Shown piece by piece: positions 8,595-18,391 of a stretch of 64,000 bases of DNA. The DNA is from Nocardioides sp. dk884 (GTDB lineage Bacteria; Actinomycetota; Actinomycetes; Propionibacteriales; Nocardioidaceae), in assembly GCF_009557055.1 (NCBI RefSeq), contig NZ_CP045649.1, forward strand, positions 2,827,501 to 2,891,500. The letters run 5' to 3'. A program made the translations under genes and the position numbers. The notes under the pieces were generated by a model, which saw nothing but the letters and a program-made list of their open reading frames with translations, made no database searches and had not been told where the DNA came from. Positions within the stretch are counted from its first letter, which is position 1. Every line of letters starts with the position of its first letter.

Positions 8595-9607
8595 TGAGTT
8601 CTGCGTCCCGTCGTCTCCGCACGCCCGCCCTCGCCGTGCTGGCCCTCGCCACGACGGTGACGCTGGCCGGGTGCAGCGCGCTCAGCGACGACGCGGGCGC
8701 GCAGGACGACGGCGACGGCAAGGTCAGCGTGGCCGCGGGCTTCTACCCCCTGCAGTACGTCGCGGAGCGGGTCGGCGGCGACCTGGTCGAGGTCGAGGCC
8801 GCCTCCGCACCCGGCAAGGACCCGCACGACGCCGAGCTCACCGTCCAGGAGACCGCGACGATCGCCTCCGCCGACCTGGTCGTGCTGCTGGAGGGCTTCC
8901 AGCCGGCCGTGGACGAGGCGACCGAGCAGAACGGCACCGGCGAGGTGCTGGACGCCGCCGACGTCGTCGAGCTGCTGCCCGCCGAGGAGGGCGACCACGA
9001 CCACGGCTCCGACGAGGACGACCACGATCACGCGGACGACCACGCGGGTGACCATGCGGATGACCACGCCGGCCACGACCACGGCGACGACGACCCGCAC
9101 TTCTGGCTGGATCCGCTGCGGATGGCCGAGCTCGGCGTCGCCATGGCCGACGCACTCAGCGAGGTCGACCCCGACCACGCCGACGAGTACGCCGCGAACG
9201 CCGCCCGGCTGAGCACCGACCTCGAGGAGCTCGACGAGGAGTTCCGCACGGGCCTGGCGCAGTGCGAGCTCGACACGGTCGTGGTCGCCCATGATGCCTT
9301 CGGCTACCTCGAGGACCGCTACGGGCTGCACTTCGACCCGGTCGCAGGGCTGACCCCCGACGCCGAGCCGACCCCCGCGGACCTGCAGGAGCTGCAGGAG
9401 CTGATCCGCGAGGAGGGCATCACCACGGTCTTCTCCGAGCGCCTCGCCTCGCAGCAGTTCACCGGCGCACTCGCCGACGACCTCGGGCTGAAGACCGCGG
9501 TGCTCGACCCACTCGAGGGGCTGAGCGACGAGACCGCCGACGAGGACTACCTCTCGCTGATGCGCGCCAACCTCGCCGCCCTGCAGGAGGCCAACTCATG
9601 CAGGTGA
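8594..9607 (+). CDS. znuA: Zinc ABC transporter substrate-binding lipoprotein
   Basis: A 337-residue TroA-family zinc-binding lipoprotein. The signal peptide ([21 protein letters not shown]) ends in the lipobox LAGC. The mature protein has the [12 protein letters not shown] and [12 protein letters not shown] segments of the family, a His/Asp-rich acidic loop (about 18 His/Asp repeats before [13 protein letters not shown]), the conserved [17 protein letters not shown] and the C-terminal [19 protein letters not shown]. It captures Zn2+ outside the membrane for ZnuCB. The frame is open from a TTG at 8558, but that codon is the -35 element; ATG at 8594 coincides with the predicted transcript start. 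It overlaps znuC by 10 bp. Confidence 0.95.
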   Translation: MSSASRRLRTPALAVLALATTVTLAGCSALSDDAGAQDDGDGKVSVAAGFYPLQYVAERVGGDLVEVEAASAPGKDPHDAELTVQETATIASADLVVLLEGFQPAVDEATEQNGTGEVLDAADVVELLPAEEGDHDHGSDEDDHDHADDHAGDHADDHAGHDHGDDDPHFWLDPLRMAELGVAMADALSEVDPDHADEYAANAARLSTDLEELDEEFRTGLAQCELDTVVVAHDAFGYLEDRYGLHFDPVAGLTPDAEPTPADLQELQELIREEGITTVFSERLASQQFTGALADDLGLKTAVLDPLEGLSDETADEDYLSLMRANLAALQEANSCR

Positions 9608-10416
9608 GACCGATCCACCTCACCGGCGGCTCGGTGGCCATCGCCGGACGCCCCATCCTGCGGGGCATCGACCTCGCGGTCTCCGCCGGCGAGTTCGTCG
9701 CGCTGATGGGCGCCAACGGCTCCGGCAAGTCGACCCTGGTGCGGGCCCTGACCGGGCTGCGTCCCCTCGGCCACGGCGAGCTGCGCCTGTTCGGCACCCC
9801 CTTCGCGCAGTTCCACGACTGGCAGCGCATCGGGTTCGTCCCGCAGCGCCCGGGCGCCGCCGCCGGCGTCCCGGCCTCGGTGTGGGAGGTCGTCGCCGCC
9901 GGCCGGCTCACCCGGCGTCGGCTGCTGCGCCCCATGTCGCGCGCGGACCGCGACGCGGTGCAGGAGGCCCTCGAGGTCGTCGGCCTCGCCGACCGGGCCC
10001 GCGACGGGGTCTCGACCCTGTCCGGCGGACAGCAGCAGCGGGTGCTGATCGCCCGTGCGCTGGCCGGGCAGCCGGACCTGTTCTTCCTCGACGAGCCGAC
10101 CGCCGGCGTCGACCTGGCCAACCAGCGCGCCCTGGCCGCCTCCCTCGGCGAGCTCAAGGCGCGGGGCGCGACGGTCGTACTGGTGGCCCATGAGCTCGGC
10201 CCCCTGGCCCCGCTGGTGGATCGCTCGGTGGTCATGCGCGACGGCCGGATCGTCTACGACGGCCCGCCACTGGGTGACCACGCGGGCCCCGCCGACCTCG
10301 ACCTCCTGCACGGGCACCACCACGCCCATGACCCTCACGACGCGCCCCCGCACCGTGACCACGCGCCCCACGTCGCGGCTCCCCTCGACGGCGGTACGAC
10401 GAAGGACCACCCGTGA
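9598..10416 (+). CDS. znuC: Zinc ABC transporter ATP-binding protein
   Basis: A 272-residue ABC ATPase that powers zinc import. Walker A is GANGSGKST (residues 38-46), the Q-loop lies in FVPQRPG, the signature is LSGGQQQR, Walker B is LFFLDEPTAGVD and the switch His is in VLVAHELG. The C-terminal 30 residues are unusually His-rich (LLHGHHHAHDPHDAPPHRDH), probably a metal-buffering tail rather than part of the fold. It starts inside the end of znuA and overlaps znuB by 4 bp, so the three genes are translationally coupled under the upstream Zur-controlled promoter. Confidence 0.96.
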   Translation: MQVRPIHLTGGSVAIAGRPILRGIDLAVSAGEFVALMGANGSGKSTLVRALTGLRPLGHGELRLFGTPFAQFHDWQRIGFVPQRPGAAAGVPASVWEVVAAGRLTRRRLLRPMSRADRDAVQEALEVVGLADRARDGVSTLSGGQQQRVLIARALAGQPDLFFLDEPTAGVDLANQRALAASLGELKARGATVVLVAHELGPLAPLVDRSVVMRDGRIVYDGPPLGDHAGPADLDLLHGHHHAHDPHDAPPHRDHAPHVAAPLDGGTTKDHP

Positions 10417-11417
10417 TCGAGCTGCTCGGACTCCCCTTCATGCAGCGTGCCCTGCTGGCCGCGCTGTTCACCGGTCTCGCCGCGCCCGCGATCGGGACCT
10501 ACCTCGTGCAGCGCCGCCTCTCCCTGATGGGCGACGGCATCGGTCACGTCGCGGTCACCGGCGTCGCGCTCGGCCTGCTCACCGGGACCTCCCCCACCTG
10601 GACGGCCGTCGTCGTCGCGGTGCTCGGCGCGGTGCTGATCGAGGTGATCCGCGAGCGCGGCCACACCAACGGCGACGTCGCCCTGGCCCTGCTCTTCTAC
10701 GGCGGCCTCGCCGGCGGCGTGCTGATCGCCGGGCTCGGCGGGCTGAGCCAGTCCCGGCTCAACCAGTACCTCTTCGGCTCGATCACCACGATCTCGGCCG
10801 GCGACGTCGTGGTGACGATGGTGCTGGCGGCCGCGGTCGTGATCTTGTGCGTGGGCCTGTCCCCGCAGCTGTTCGCGGTGGCCCAGGACCAGGAGTTCGC
10901 GCGCGTGGCCGGCCTGCAGGTGCGCTTCTACAACGTGCTCGTCGCGGTGCTCGCCGCCGTCACCGTCACCGTCGCGATGCGCACCGTCGGGCTGCTGCTG
11001 GTCTCGGCGCTCATGGTGGTGCCGGTGGCCACCGCCCAGCAGGTGACCCGATCGTTCCGTACGACGCTCGCCGCGGCGATGGCGCTGGGCATGATCGCCT
11101 CGGTCGGCGGGCTGCTGCTCTCGGCCTGGGCGTCGTTCCACGCGACGGTCGCCCCCGGTCCCACGATCGTGCTGCTCGCGCTGGCCTGCTTCTTGATCAC
11201 CTGGCCGGTCGGGGTCTGGCTGCGTCACCGAGCCCGGCTGCGCCGCCCGTTCCCCACCGAGGCGGAGCCCGACCACGAGGTCTGTGTGGAGGAGCACGCC
11301 GAGCACCGGCACGGTCCCGAGTGCGGCCACGTCGCGGTGCCCCACGGCGACCACGTCGACTACGTGCACGATGGCCACCGCCACGCCCCGCACGGCGAGC
11401 ACTACGACGAGCACTGA
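10413..11417 (+). CDS. znuB: Zinc ABC transporter permease
   Basis: A 334-residue ABC-3 family membrane permease forming the zinc channel. The sequence has seven to eight hydrophobic segments starting with FMQRALLAALFTGLAAPAIG, the conserved YLVQRRLSLMGDGIGHVAVTGVALG and a late AMRTVGLLLVSALMVVPVATAQQ. The roughly 45-residue C-terminal tail is cytoplasmic and His-rich (AEHRHGPECGHVAVPHGDHV), echoing the His-rich parts of ZnuA and ZnuC. The GTG start overlaps the znuC stop (GTGA). zur follows after 75 bp. Confidence 0.95.
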   Translation: MIELLGLPFMQRALLAALFTGLAAPAIGTYLVQRRLSLMGDGIGHVAVTGVALGLLTGTSPTWTAVVVAVLGAVLIEVIRERGHTNGDVALALLFYGGLAGGVLIAGLGGLSQSRLNQYLFGSITTISAGDVVVTMVLAAAVVILCVGLSPQLFAVAQDQEFARVAGLQVRFYNVLVAVLAAVTVTVAMRTVGLLLVSALMVVPVATAQQVTRSFRTTLAAAMALGMIASVGGLLLSAWASFHATVAPGPTIVLLALACFLITWPVGVWLRHRARLRRPFPTEAEPDHEVCVEEHAEHRHGPECGHVAVPHGDHVDYVHDGHRHAPHGEHYDEH

Positions 11418-11492
11418 GCGCGCCGTACGACGACCCCAGCGCGACCCAGCACGAGCAGCCCGACCCATCCCAGCAGACCGGAGGCACCGGCC

Positions 11493-11891
11493 ATGACCCC
11501 TCTCGAGAGCAGCCCCCTGCGGCCCACCCGCCAGCGCATCGCGGTCGTCGAGGCGATGGCGTCGGTCGACGACTTCCGCTCGGCCAAGGAGATCCACGAG
11601 CTGCTCGGCAAGCGGGGCGACCCGGTCGGCCTGGCGACCGTCTACCGCACGCTCCAACGCCTGGCCGAGGCCGGCGAGCTCGACGTGCTGCGCACGGAGG
11701 ACGGCGAGGCGCTCTACCGGCGCTGCTCCGACAGCCACCACCACCACCTGGTGTGCCGCGCGTGCGGGCTCACCGTGGAGGTCGAGGGCCCGGCGGTGGA
11801 GCGCTGGACCCACACGATCGCCGCCGAGCACGCCTTCTCCGACGTCAGCCACTCCCTGGAGATCTTCGGGACCTGCTCCTCCTGCGCGTGA
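11493..11891 (+). CDS. zur: Fur-family zinc uptake regulator
   Basis: A 132-residue Fur-family repressor. It has an N-terminal winged helix (RPTRQRIAVVEAMASVDDFRSAKEI ... VGLATVYRTLQRLAEAGELDVL), the His-rich hinge SDSHHHHLVCRACG that supplies metal ligands, and the two structural-zinc cysteine pairs CRAC and C-terminal CSSC. Adjacent to znuACB, it is best assigned as Zur, sensing Zn2+ and binding the two palindromes before znuA. It may be cotranscribed with znuB (75-bp gap, no hairpin seen). Confidence 0.92.
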   Translation: MTPLESSPLRPTRQRIAVVEAMASVDDFRSAKEIHELLGKRGDPVGLATVYRTLQRLAEAGELDVLRTEDGEALYRRCSDSHHHHLVCRACGLTVEVEGPAVERWTHTIAAEHAFSDVSHSLEIFGTCSSCA

Positions 11892-11909
11892 GCGCCCCGG
11901 CGGGGTGGG

Positions 11910-12701
11910 TCAGCTCCCCGCGCCCACGTCGTTCGGCCGGGCGCCGCCGTACCTGCGATCGCGCTGGGCATAGGTCTCCACGGCCGCCCAGAGGTGGCGC
12001 CGGTCGACGTCGGGCCACAGCACGTCGGTGAACACGAACTCGCTGTAGGCGGCCTGCCAGAGCATGAAGTTGGACAGCCGCTGCTCCCCCGAGGTGCGCC
12101 AGACCAGGTCGGCGTCGGGCAGCTCGGGCACGTAGAGGTGACGGGCGAAGACCTTCTCGTCGACCTTGTCGGGGTTGAGCCGGCCGGCCGCGACCTCGCG
12201 CGCGATCGAGCGCGCCGCGTCGGCCACCTCGGCACGCCCGCCGTAGTTGACGCACATCGTCAAGGTGAGCACGTCGTTGCCGGCGGTCAGCTCCTCGGCG
12301 ACCTGGAGCTCCTTGATCACCGACTTCCACAGCCGCGGGGCGCGCCCCGCCCAGCGCACCCGCACGCCGAGCTCGTGCATCTCGTCGCGTCGGCGGCGGA
12401 TGACGTCGCGGTTGAAGCCCATCAGGAACCGCACCTCGTCGGGCGAGCGCGACCAGTTCTCGGTCGAGAAGGCGTAGGCGGAGATCGCCTTCACCCCCAC
12501 CTCGATCGCGCCCTCGACGACGTCGAAGAGCGAGCTCTCGCCCTGCTCGTGGCCGCGGGTGCGCGGCAGGCCGCGCTCCTTGGCCCAGCGCCCGTTGCCG
12601 TCCATCACGATGGCGACGTGCTCGGGGACGAACTCCCGCGGGATCGCGGGAGGGGTGGCTCCGGAGGGGTGCGGGGTCGGTCGGCGGACGGCTCGCTTCA
12701 C
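11910..12701 (-). CDS. uppS: Isoprenyl transferase (cis-prenyl diphosphate synthase)
   Basis: A 263-residue cis-prenyltransferase that makes the polyprenyl phosphate carrier used for peptidoglycan and other wall glycans. Diagnostic motifs are [13 protein letters not shown] with the catalytic Asp, [66 protein letters not shown] and [11 protein letters not shown]. The start is GTG at 12701. It sits immediately after recO on the same strand with a 25-bp gap, the usual actinobacterial order, and converges with zur. Confidence 0.95.
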   Translation of the reverse strand: MKRAVRRPTPHPSGATPPAIPREFVPEHVAIVMDGNGRWAKERGLPRTRGHEQGESSLFDVVEGAIEVGVKAISAYAFSTENWSRSPDEVRFLMGFNRDVIRRRRDEMHELGVRVRWAGRAPRLWKSVIKELQVAEELTAGNDVLTLTMCVNYGGRAEVADAARSIAREVAAGRLNPDKVDEKVFARHLYVPELPDADLVWRTSGEQRLSNFMLWQAAYSEFVFTDVLWPDVDRRHLWAAVETYAQRDRRYGGARPNDVGAGS

Positions 12702-12726
12702 CCCCGGAGAGTACTAGCGAGGGTGC

Positions 12727-13455
12727 TCAGCGCTCGACGTAGGCCAGCGACCGGAGGCCACGCTCGAGATGCCAGGAGAGGTACGCCGCGACCAGCGAGC
12801 TGGCCTCCTTGAGGTGGCGCGGCTGCGCGGCCTCGACGACCGGCCAGTCCCCGGCGAGCAGTGCCCCGAGCACCTCGATGGTCTCCGGCGCCGGCGAGGC
12901 CGATCCCGGGAGCCGGCAGGTGCTGCACAGCACCCCGCCCATCGAGGGGTTGAACCAGCGGTGCGGGCCCTCCAGCCCGCAGCGCGAGCAGTGCTCGAAG
13001 GAGGGGGCGTAGCCCGCCACCGCGAGCGAGCGCAGCAGGTAGGAGTCCAGCACCTGCCCGGCGGCGCGCTGGCCCGAGGCCATCGCCCGCAGTCCGCCGA
13101 CGAGCAGCAGGAACTGCTGCACCGAGGGCTGGCGCTCCTCCGCCGCGAGCCGCTCGGCGGTCTCCAGCATCGCGGTGCCGGCGGTGTAGCGGTCGTAGTC
13201 CAGTCCCAGGCCGGCGTGGAACGGCGTGAGGGTCTCGGCCTGGGTGATCGTGTCGAGGTTGCGGCCCTCGGCGAGCTGGAGGTCGACGTGGGTGAACGGC
13301 TCCAGACGCGAGCCGAACCGCGAGGTGGTGCGACGCACGCCCTTGGCGACAGCACGCACCCGCCCGTGGTGGCGGGTCAGCAGAGTGATGATGCGATCGG
13401 CCTCACCCAGCTTGTGGGTGCGCAGGACGATCGCCTCGTCGCGGTAGAGCGGCAC
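12727..13455 (-). CDS. recO: DNA repair protein RecO
   Basis: A 242-residue RecO protein that helps load RecA onto single-stranded DNA in the RecFOR pathway. The N-terminal OB fold is clear (YRDEAIVLRTHKLGEADRIITLLTRHHGRVRAVAKGVRRTTSRFG), followed by a helical domain and the zinc-binding cysteine pairs CSRCG and CSTCR. The GTG start at 13455 gives the normal N-terminus VPLYRDEAIV. It lies upstream of uppS in one probable transcription unit. Confidence 0.95.
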   Translation of the reverse strand: MPLYRDEAIVLRTHKLGEADRIITLLTRHHGRVRAVAKGVRRTTSRFGSRLEPFTHVDLQLAEGRNLDTITQAETLTPFHAGLGLDYDRYTAGTAMLETAERLAAEERQPSVQQFLLLVGGLRAMASGQRAAGQVLDSYLLRSLAVAGYAPSFEHCSRCGLEGPHRWFNPSMGGVLCSTCRLPGSASPAPETIEVLGALLAGDWPVVEAAQPRHLKEASSLVAAYLSWHLERGLRSLAYVER

Positions 13456-13485
13456 CCCACCATTGTCTCCCAGCCACCCAGCCGG

Positions 13486-14340
13486 TCAGCCCCCGGCACG
13501 CCGCCGGGCCGGGCGCTGCCAGGCACGCAGGGCCAGCGCCACCGCCGCCTCGTCCAGCCGCCGCGGGGTCGCGCGCCACTCCCACGGGGTGCGCGCCAGC
13601 AGCAGTGTCGCGTCGGGCAGCTCCTCGGCCAGCAGCTCGGCGTCGGCCGCGCGGTGCAGCAGGTCGCCGCGATGGCCCACGACGAGGGCCGGGACGGTGA
13701 TCGCGCGTCGCTGCGCGGCCGGCGGGGCGAGCGCGCCGAAGAGCAACCCGTGCATCATCGCCGCGACCGCGTCCGCGCGCTGGTCGAGCGCGTCGAGGCC
13801 GATGCCGGCCCAGAACGGCACGAGCCCGCGCGGCACCGGTCGGGTCAGGCGGCGCACGCCGGCGACGGCCCAGGGCAGGTGGCGCGCCACCACCAGCAGC
13901 TGACCGGCCGCGAGCAGCCCGACCTCCATCGAGCTGTGCAGGACCGGGGCCTCCAGCAGCAGGCCGCGCACCCGGTCGGGGGCGCGCGCGGCGACCTCGA
14001 GGGCGACGTTGGCGCCCAGCGAGGTGCCGCCGACGACGGCCTGATCGGCGCCGACGTGGTCGAGCAGCGCCAGCACCTGCGCGGCCCAGGCGCTCGGCGC
14101 GTGGACCTGCGGGTCCGCGGGCCGGTCGGAGCGCCCGTGGCCGAGCGGGTCGAGGGTGAGCACGTGCAGCCCCTGCACGGCGAGGGTGCGGGCGAGACGC
14201 TGGTGCATGCGCCGCGGGACCAGCGGCGCCGGGAGCAGCACCACCCAGGCCGGGCCCGCGCCGTACTCGGTGTATTCGAGGCGGTCGCGGTTGCCGGCGT
14301 GCTCGACGAAGAGCTGCCCGATGCGCTCCGAGACCATCAT
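13486..14340 (-). CDS. Alpha/beta hydrolase fold protein, C-terminal catalytic His not evident
   Basis: A 284-residue alpha/beta hydrolase fold protein. It shows the oxyanion-hole strand WVVLLPAPLVP, the LDPLGHGRSDRP segment typical of the family and the nucleophile elbow GGTSLGAN. A late VPALVVGHRGDLLHRAAD could supply the acid. The final region, where the catalytic His normally follows a strand, reads ARTPWEWRATPRR with no His, so the triad may be incomplete or use another residue. No signal peptide is seen. It sits between leuA and recO on the same strand. Function unknown. Confidence 0.75.
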   Translation of the reverse strand: MMVSERIGQLFVEHAGNRDRLEYTEYGAGPAWVVLLPAPLVPRRMHQRLARTLAVQGLHVLTLDPLGHGRSDRPADPQVHAPSAWAAQVLALLDHVGADQAVVGGTSLGANVALEVAARAPDRVRGLLLEAPVLHSSMEVGLLAAGQLLVVARHLPWAVAGVRRLTRPVPRGLVPFWAGIGLDALDQRADAVAAMMHGLLFGALAPPAAQRRAITVPALVVGHRGDLLHRAADAELLAEELPDATLLLARTPWEWRATPRRLDEAAVALALRAWQRPARRRAGG

Positions 14341-14353
14341 GGCGGCAATCTAG

Positions 14354-14383
14354 CCGTCGGCGCCCCGTCCGGGGCGCCGACGG
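14354..14383. terminator. Hairpin terminator after leuA
   Basis: A perfect 13-bp stem, CCGTCGGCGCCCC with GGGGCGCCGACGG, and a 4-nt loop (GTCC), 7 bp downstream of the leuA stop on the minus strand. Confidence 0.65.
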
Positions 14384-14389
14384 GCTCGA

Positions 14390-16322
<1,933 letters not shown>

Positions 16323-16452
16323 GGCGCCGTCGGCGTGAGGCATCCGTCACCTGGTGGTCCGGAGCCCGGGTTCGCGAGGTGACGGCAGTTTCACCCCTGG
16401 AGGTGATGCTCGTCGGGGCGTCCAGACGTTCCCGGCCGACTAGTTTTCCGGT

Positions 16453-17058
16453 ATGCCCCCCGCTGAACCCGCCGGGCTCCCCCGGCCGGCGCTACGACTC
16501 GGCGTACTGGACGAGACCGAGCTCGTCGTCACCGGCCTCGACGGCATGCTCCGCCCCCACCGGGGACGCGTCGAGCTGTCAGTGCTGGAGGCCCCCGAGT
16601 CCACCGCCGGGCTCGACGTCGTGCTCTGCGACCCCTTTCGGGGCGGCGGGGACCCGCACGACCACGTCGCCCGGGTCGCCGCCCTCGGGCCGGCCCGCGT
16701 GCTCGTCTACACCTGGAACACCCGGGCCGCGAACACCCGCACGTTCGTGGCGGCCGGCGCCCACGCCGTCCTCGACAAGGCGGTGCCGGCCACCGAGCTC
16801 ATCTCGGTGGTCGAGGCCGTGGGCCGCGGCGAGCCGGTGCTGTCCGCGCCCCCGACGGGGACGATCCCGCTGAGCCTGCGCGAGTCCGAGGTGCTGACGC
16901 TGCTGTGCCGCGGTCAGTCGAACCAGGAGATCGCCGATGCCCTCTATGTCTCGATCAACTCGGTGAAGACCTACGTGCGCCAGATCTACCGCAAGCTCGG
17001 CGTGACCCGGCGCACCCAGGCCGTGGCCTGGGCGAACCGGCACGGGCACCCCTGCTGA
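16453..17058 (+). CDS. Orphan LuxR-type response regulator
   Basis: A 201-residue regulator with a receiver-like N-terminal half and a LuxR-type DNA-binding domain. Receiver landmarks are RLGVLDETE, the presumed phosphoacceptor in VVLCDPF, VYTW and the Lys in AVLDKAV. The HTH reads LSLRESEVLTLLCRGQSNQEIADALYVSINSVKTYVRQIYRKLGV, a clear FixJ/NarL-type domain. No histidine kinase is adjacent, so it is an orphan whose partner and targets are unknown. It is divergent from leuA and could share that intergenic region, but I saw no specific link. Confidence 0.85.
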   Translation: MPPAEPAGLPRPALRLGVLDETELVVTGLDGMLRPHRGRVELSVLEAPESTAGLDVVLCDPFRGGGDPHDHVARVAALGPARVLVYTWNTRAANTRTFVAAGAHAVLDKAVPATELISVVEAVGRGEPVLSAPPTGTIPLSLRESEVLTLLCRGQSNQEIADALYVSINSVKTYVRQIYRKLGVTRRTQAVAWANRHGHPC

Positions 17059-17069
17059 GCTCGGGCGCC

Positions 17070-17095
17070 GTGTCGGTGACGGGCGCGCGGGGTAC
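17070..17095 (+). promoter_or_regulatory. Candidate sigma-B/F-type promoter before the small membrane protein
   Basis: GTGTCG (17070-17075), a 14-bp spacer and GGGTAC (17090-17095) resemble the GTTT...GGGTA promoters of sigma-B/sigma-F type factors. The predicted start near 17102 would give a 32-nt leader with GGAAGG before the GTG at 17134. Confidence 0.4.
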
Positions 17096-17133
17096 CTGCG
17101 ACAGGGTCACAGTCCCCTGCCGGAAGGTTCCTG

Positions 17134-17304
17134 GTGAAGGTCAACAGCAAGATCGGTGTCATCTGGGCGGCCGTCGTGTTCGTGGTGATCGGTCTGGTCC
17201 TCGTCCTCGTGGCCACCCTCAACGGTGGCGACGACAACGACCAGGAGAAGCAGCCGGCGAGCATCGGCGTCGTCGCGCCGGCGGTCGACGCGGGATCCGT
17301 GTGA
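17134..17304 (+). CDS. Small single-pass membrane protein (56 aa)
   Basis: A short gene with GTG start behind GGAAGG. The product begins VKVNSKIGVIWAAVVFVVIG and continues LVLVLVATL, one transmembrane helix, then has a polar tail (NGGDDNDQEKQPASIGVV). The frame ends at 17304. It lies between the LuxR gene and a methyltransferase gene on the same strand. Codon use is typical of the genome, with G/C strongly favoured at third positions. A GGGTAC-type promoter precedes it, so it could belong to the stress regulon. No function is recognisable. Confidence 0.65.
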   Translation: MKVNSKIGVIWAAVVFVVIGLVLVLVATLNGGDDNDQEKQPASIGVVAPAVDAGSV

Positions 17305-17383
17305 CGGACCTCTCGGTGCGACTGGCAGACTCCGGTTCCGACCCGGGCCGACGCGAGATGGCCCCCGGAACTGGAGCGCTGCC

Positions 17384-18028
17384 ATGACCGATGACGTGAG
17401 CCTGGCCCCCACTGAGGAGGTCACGGACTTCGGCGAGCTGCGCATCCGCTTCGACGAGCGGGTGCTGCGGCCGCGAGCGTGGACCACCGAGCAGTCGGCG
17501 TGGGGCGCAGAGCTGCTCCAGCACGGGCCTGATGGGCCGGTGCTCGAGCTGTGCACGGGCGCCGGCCAGATCGGGCTGCTCACACTGGCGCGCGCGCCTC
17601 GCCCCCTGATCGCCGTCGACCTCAACCCGGTCGCGTGCGACTTCGCGCGACGCAACGCCGCCGACGCCGGACTGGGCGACCTGGTCGAGGTGCGCGAGGG
17701 GCCGGTCGATGGCGTCCTGCGCCCCGAGGAGCGCTTCGCGCTGGTGCAGGCAGACCCCCCGTGGGTACGCCGTACCGACACCGACCGCTACCCCGAGGAC
17801 CCGGTGCTGGCGATCGACGGCGGGGACGACGGGCTCGCCCTGGCGCGCACCTGTGCCGCCACCGCAGCCGCGCACCTCCTCGACGGCGGGTCGCTGCTGC
17901 TCCAGCTCGGCACGTCCGAGCAGGCCGCCACCCTGGACGCAGCGCTCGAGCCCGACTCCGGGCTCGACCTGGTCGAGGTCCGTGAGTTCGAGCGCGGCGT
18001 GGTCGCCCACTTCCTGCGCACCCGCTGA
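17384..18028 (+). CDS. Class I SAM-dependent methyltransferase (PrmC/HemK-like)
   Basis: A 214-residue methyltransferase. The SAM-binding motif I is VLELCTGAGQIGLLTL, motif II is LIAVDLNPVACDFARRNA, and QADPPWV replaces the NPPY catalytic motif used by N5-glutamine and N6-adenine methyltransferases. It therefore resembles PrmC-like small methyltransferases with an altered Asp-Pro-Pro-Trp site. Substrate unknown. ATG at 17384 is preferred over the longer open frame starting at 17225 because it gives a normal N-terminus (MTDDVSLAPTEEVTDFGELR). A large inverted repeat follows the stop. Confidence 0.82.
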   Translation: MTDDVSLAPTEEVTDFGELRIRFDERVLRPRAWTTEQSAWGAELLQHGPDGPVLELCTGAGQIGLLTLARAPRPLIAVDLNPVACDFARRNAADAGLGDLVEVREGPVDGVLRPEERFALVQADPPWVRRTDTDRYPEDPVLAIDGGDDGLALARTCAATAAAHLLDGGSLLLQLGTSEQAATLDAALEPDSGLDLVEVREFERGVVAHFLRTR

Positions 18029-18075
18029 GGGAACCGGCCGCGGCGCCGCCGGCGTCGCGGCCGGCTGACTGCACG

Positions 18076-18148
18076 TAACCGCGCAACTGCTGGGAAAAGC
18101 ACCCGCGCCGGCCCCTGGCCGGTGCTTATCCGCGCAATTGCGCAGTTA
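18076..18148. repeat. 28-bp imperfect inverted repeat element between convergent genes
   Basis: Arms 18076-18103 and 18121-18148 match at 23 of 28 positions when one is reverse-complemented. They enclose a 17-bp GC-rich centre that can form its own GGCC/CCT/GGCC hairpin. The right arm contains the perfect palindrome GCGCAATTGCGC. AT content is clearly above that of the surrounding sequence. It may be a bidirectional terminator for the methyltransferase and CDGSH genes, or a copy of a palindromic repeat family. Confidence 0.7.
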
Positions 18149-18178
18149 TGACCGGGCCAGGGGCTCAGGCCCCGCGGG

Positions 18179-18391
18179 TCACGGCCGCAGCTTGGGCGGC
18201 AGCACCTTGTGGGTGCCGTCGCACCACGGCTGGACCGAGGACTTGCCGCAGCGGCACACCGCCGAGACCGGACGGTGGGTGCGGTGCACCTCGCCGTCGG
18301 CGTCCTCGACGAGGTGGTCGCCGCGCAGCAGCAGCGGGCCGCCGGGGCAGAGCACGACGTCCGGGCGGCCGGGCTCCGTCGGCGCGCTCAT
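18179..18391 (-). CDS. CDGSH iron-sulfur domain protein
   Basis: A 70-residue protein whose C-terminal half carries the CDGSH-type 2Fe-2S motif: C-R-C-G-K-S-S-V-Q-P-W-C-D-G-T-H, matching CxCx2(S/T)x3PxCDG(S/A/T)H with three Cys and one His ligand. Such proteins transfer electrons or clusters. The start codon at 18391 overlaps the stop of the upstream iron-containing redox enzyme gene by 4 bp (ATGA), so the two are translationally coupled and probably work together. Confidence 0.9.
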   Translation of the reverse strand: MSAPTEPGRPDVVLCPGGPLLLRGDHLVEDADGEVHRTHRPVSAVCRCGKSSVQPWCDGTHKVLPPKLRP

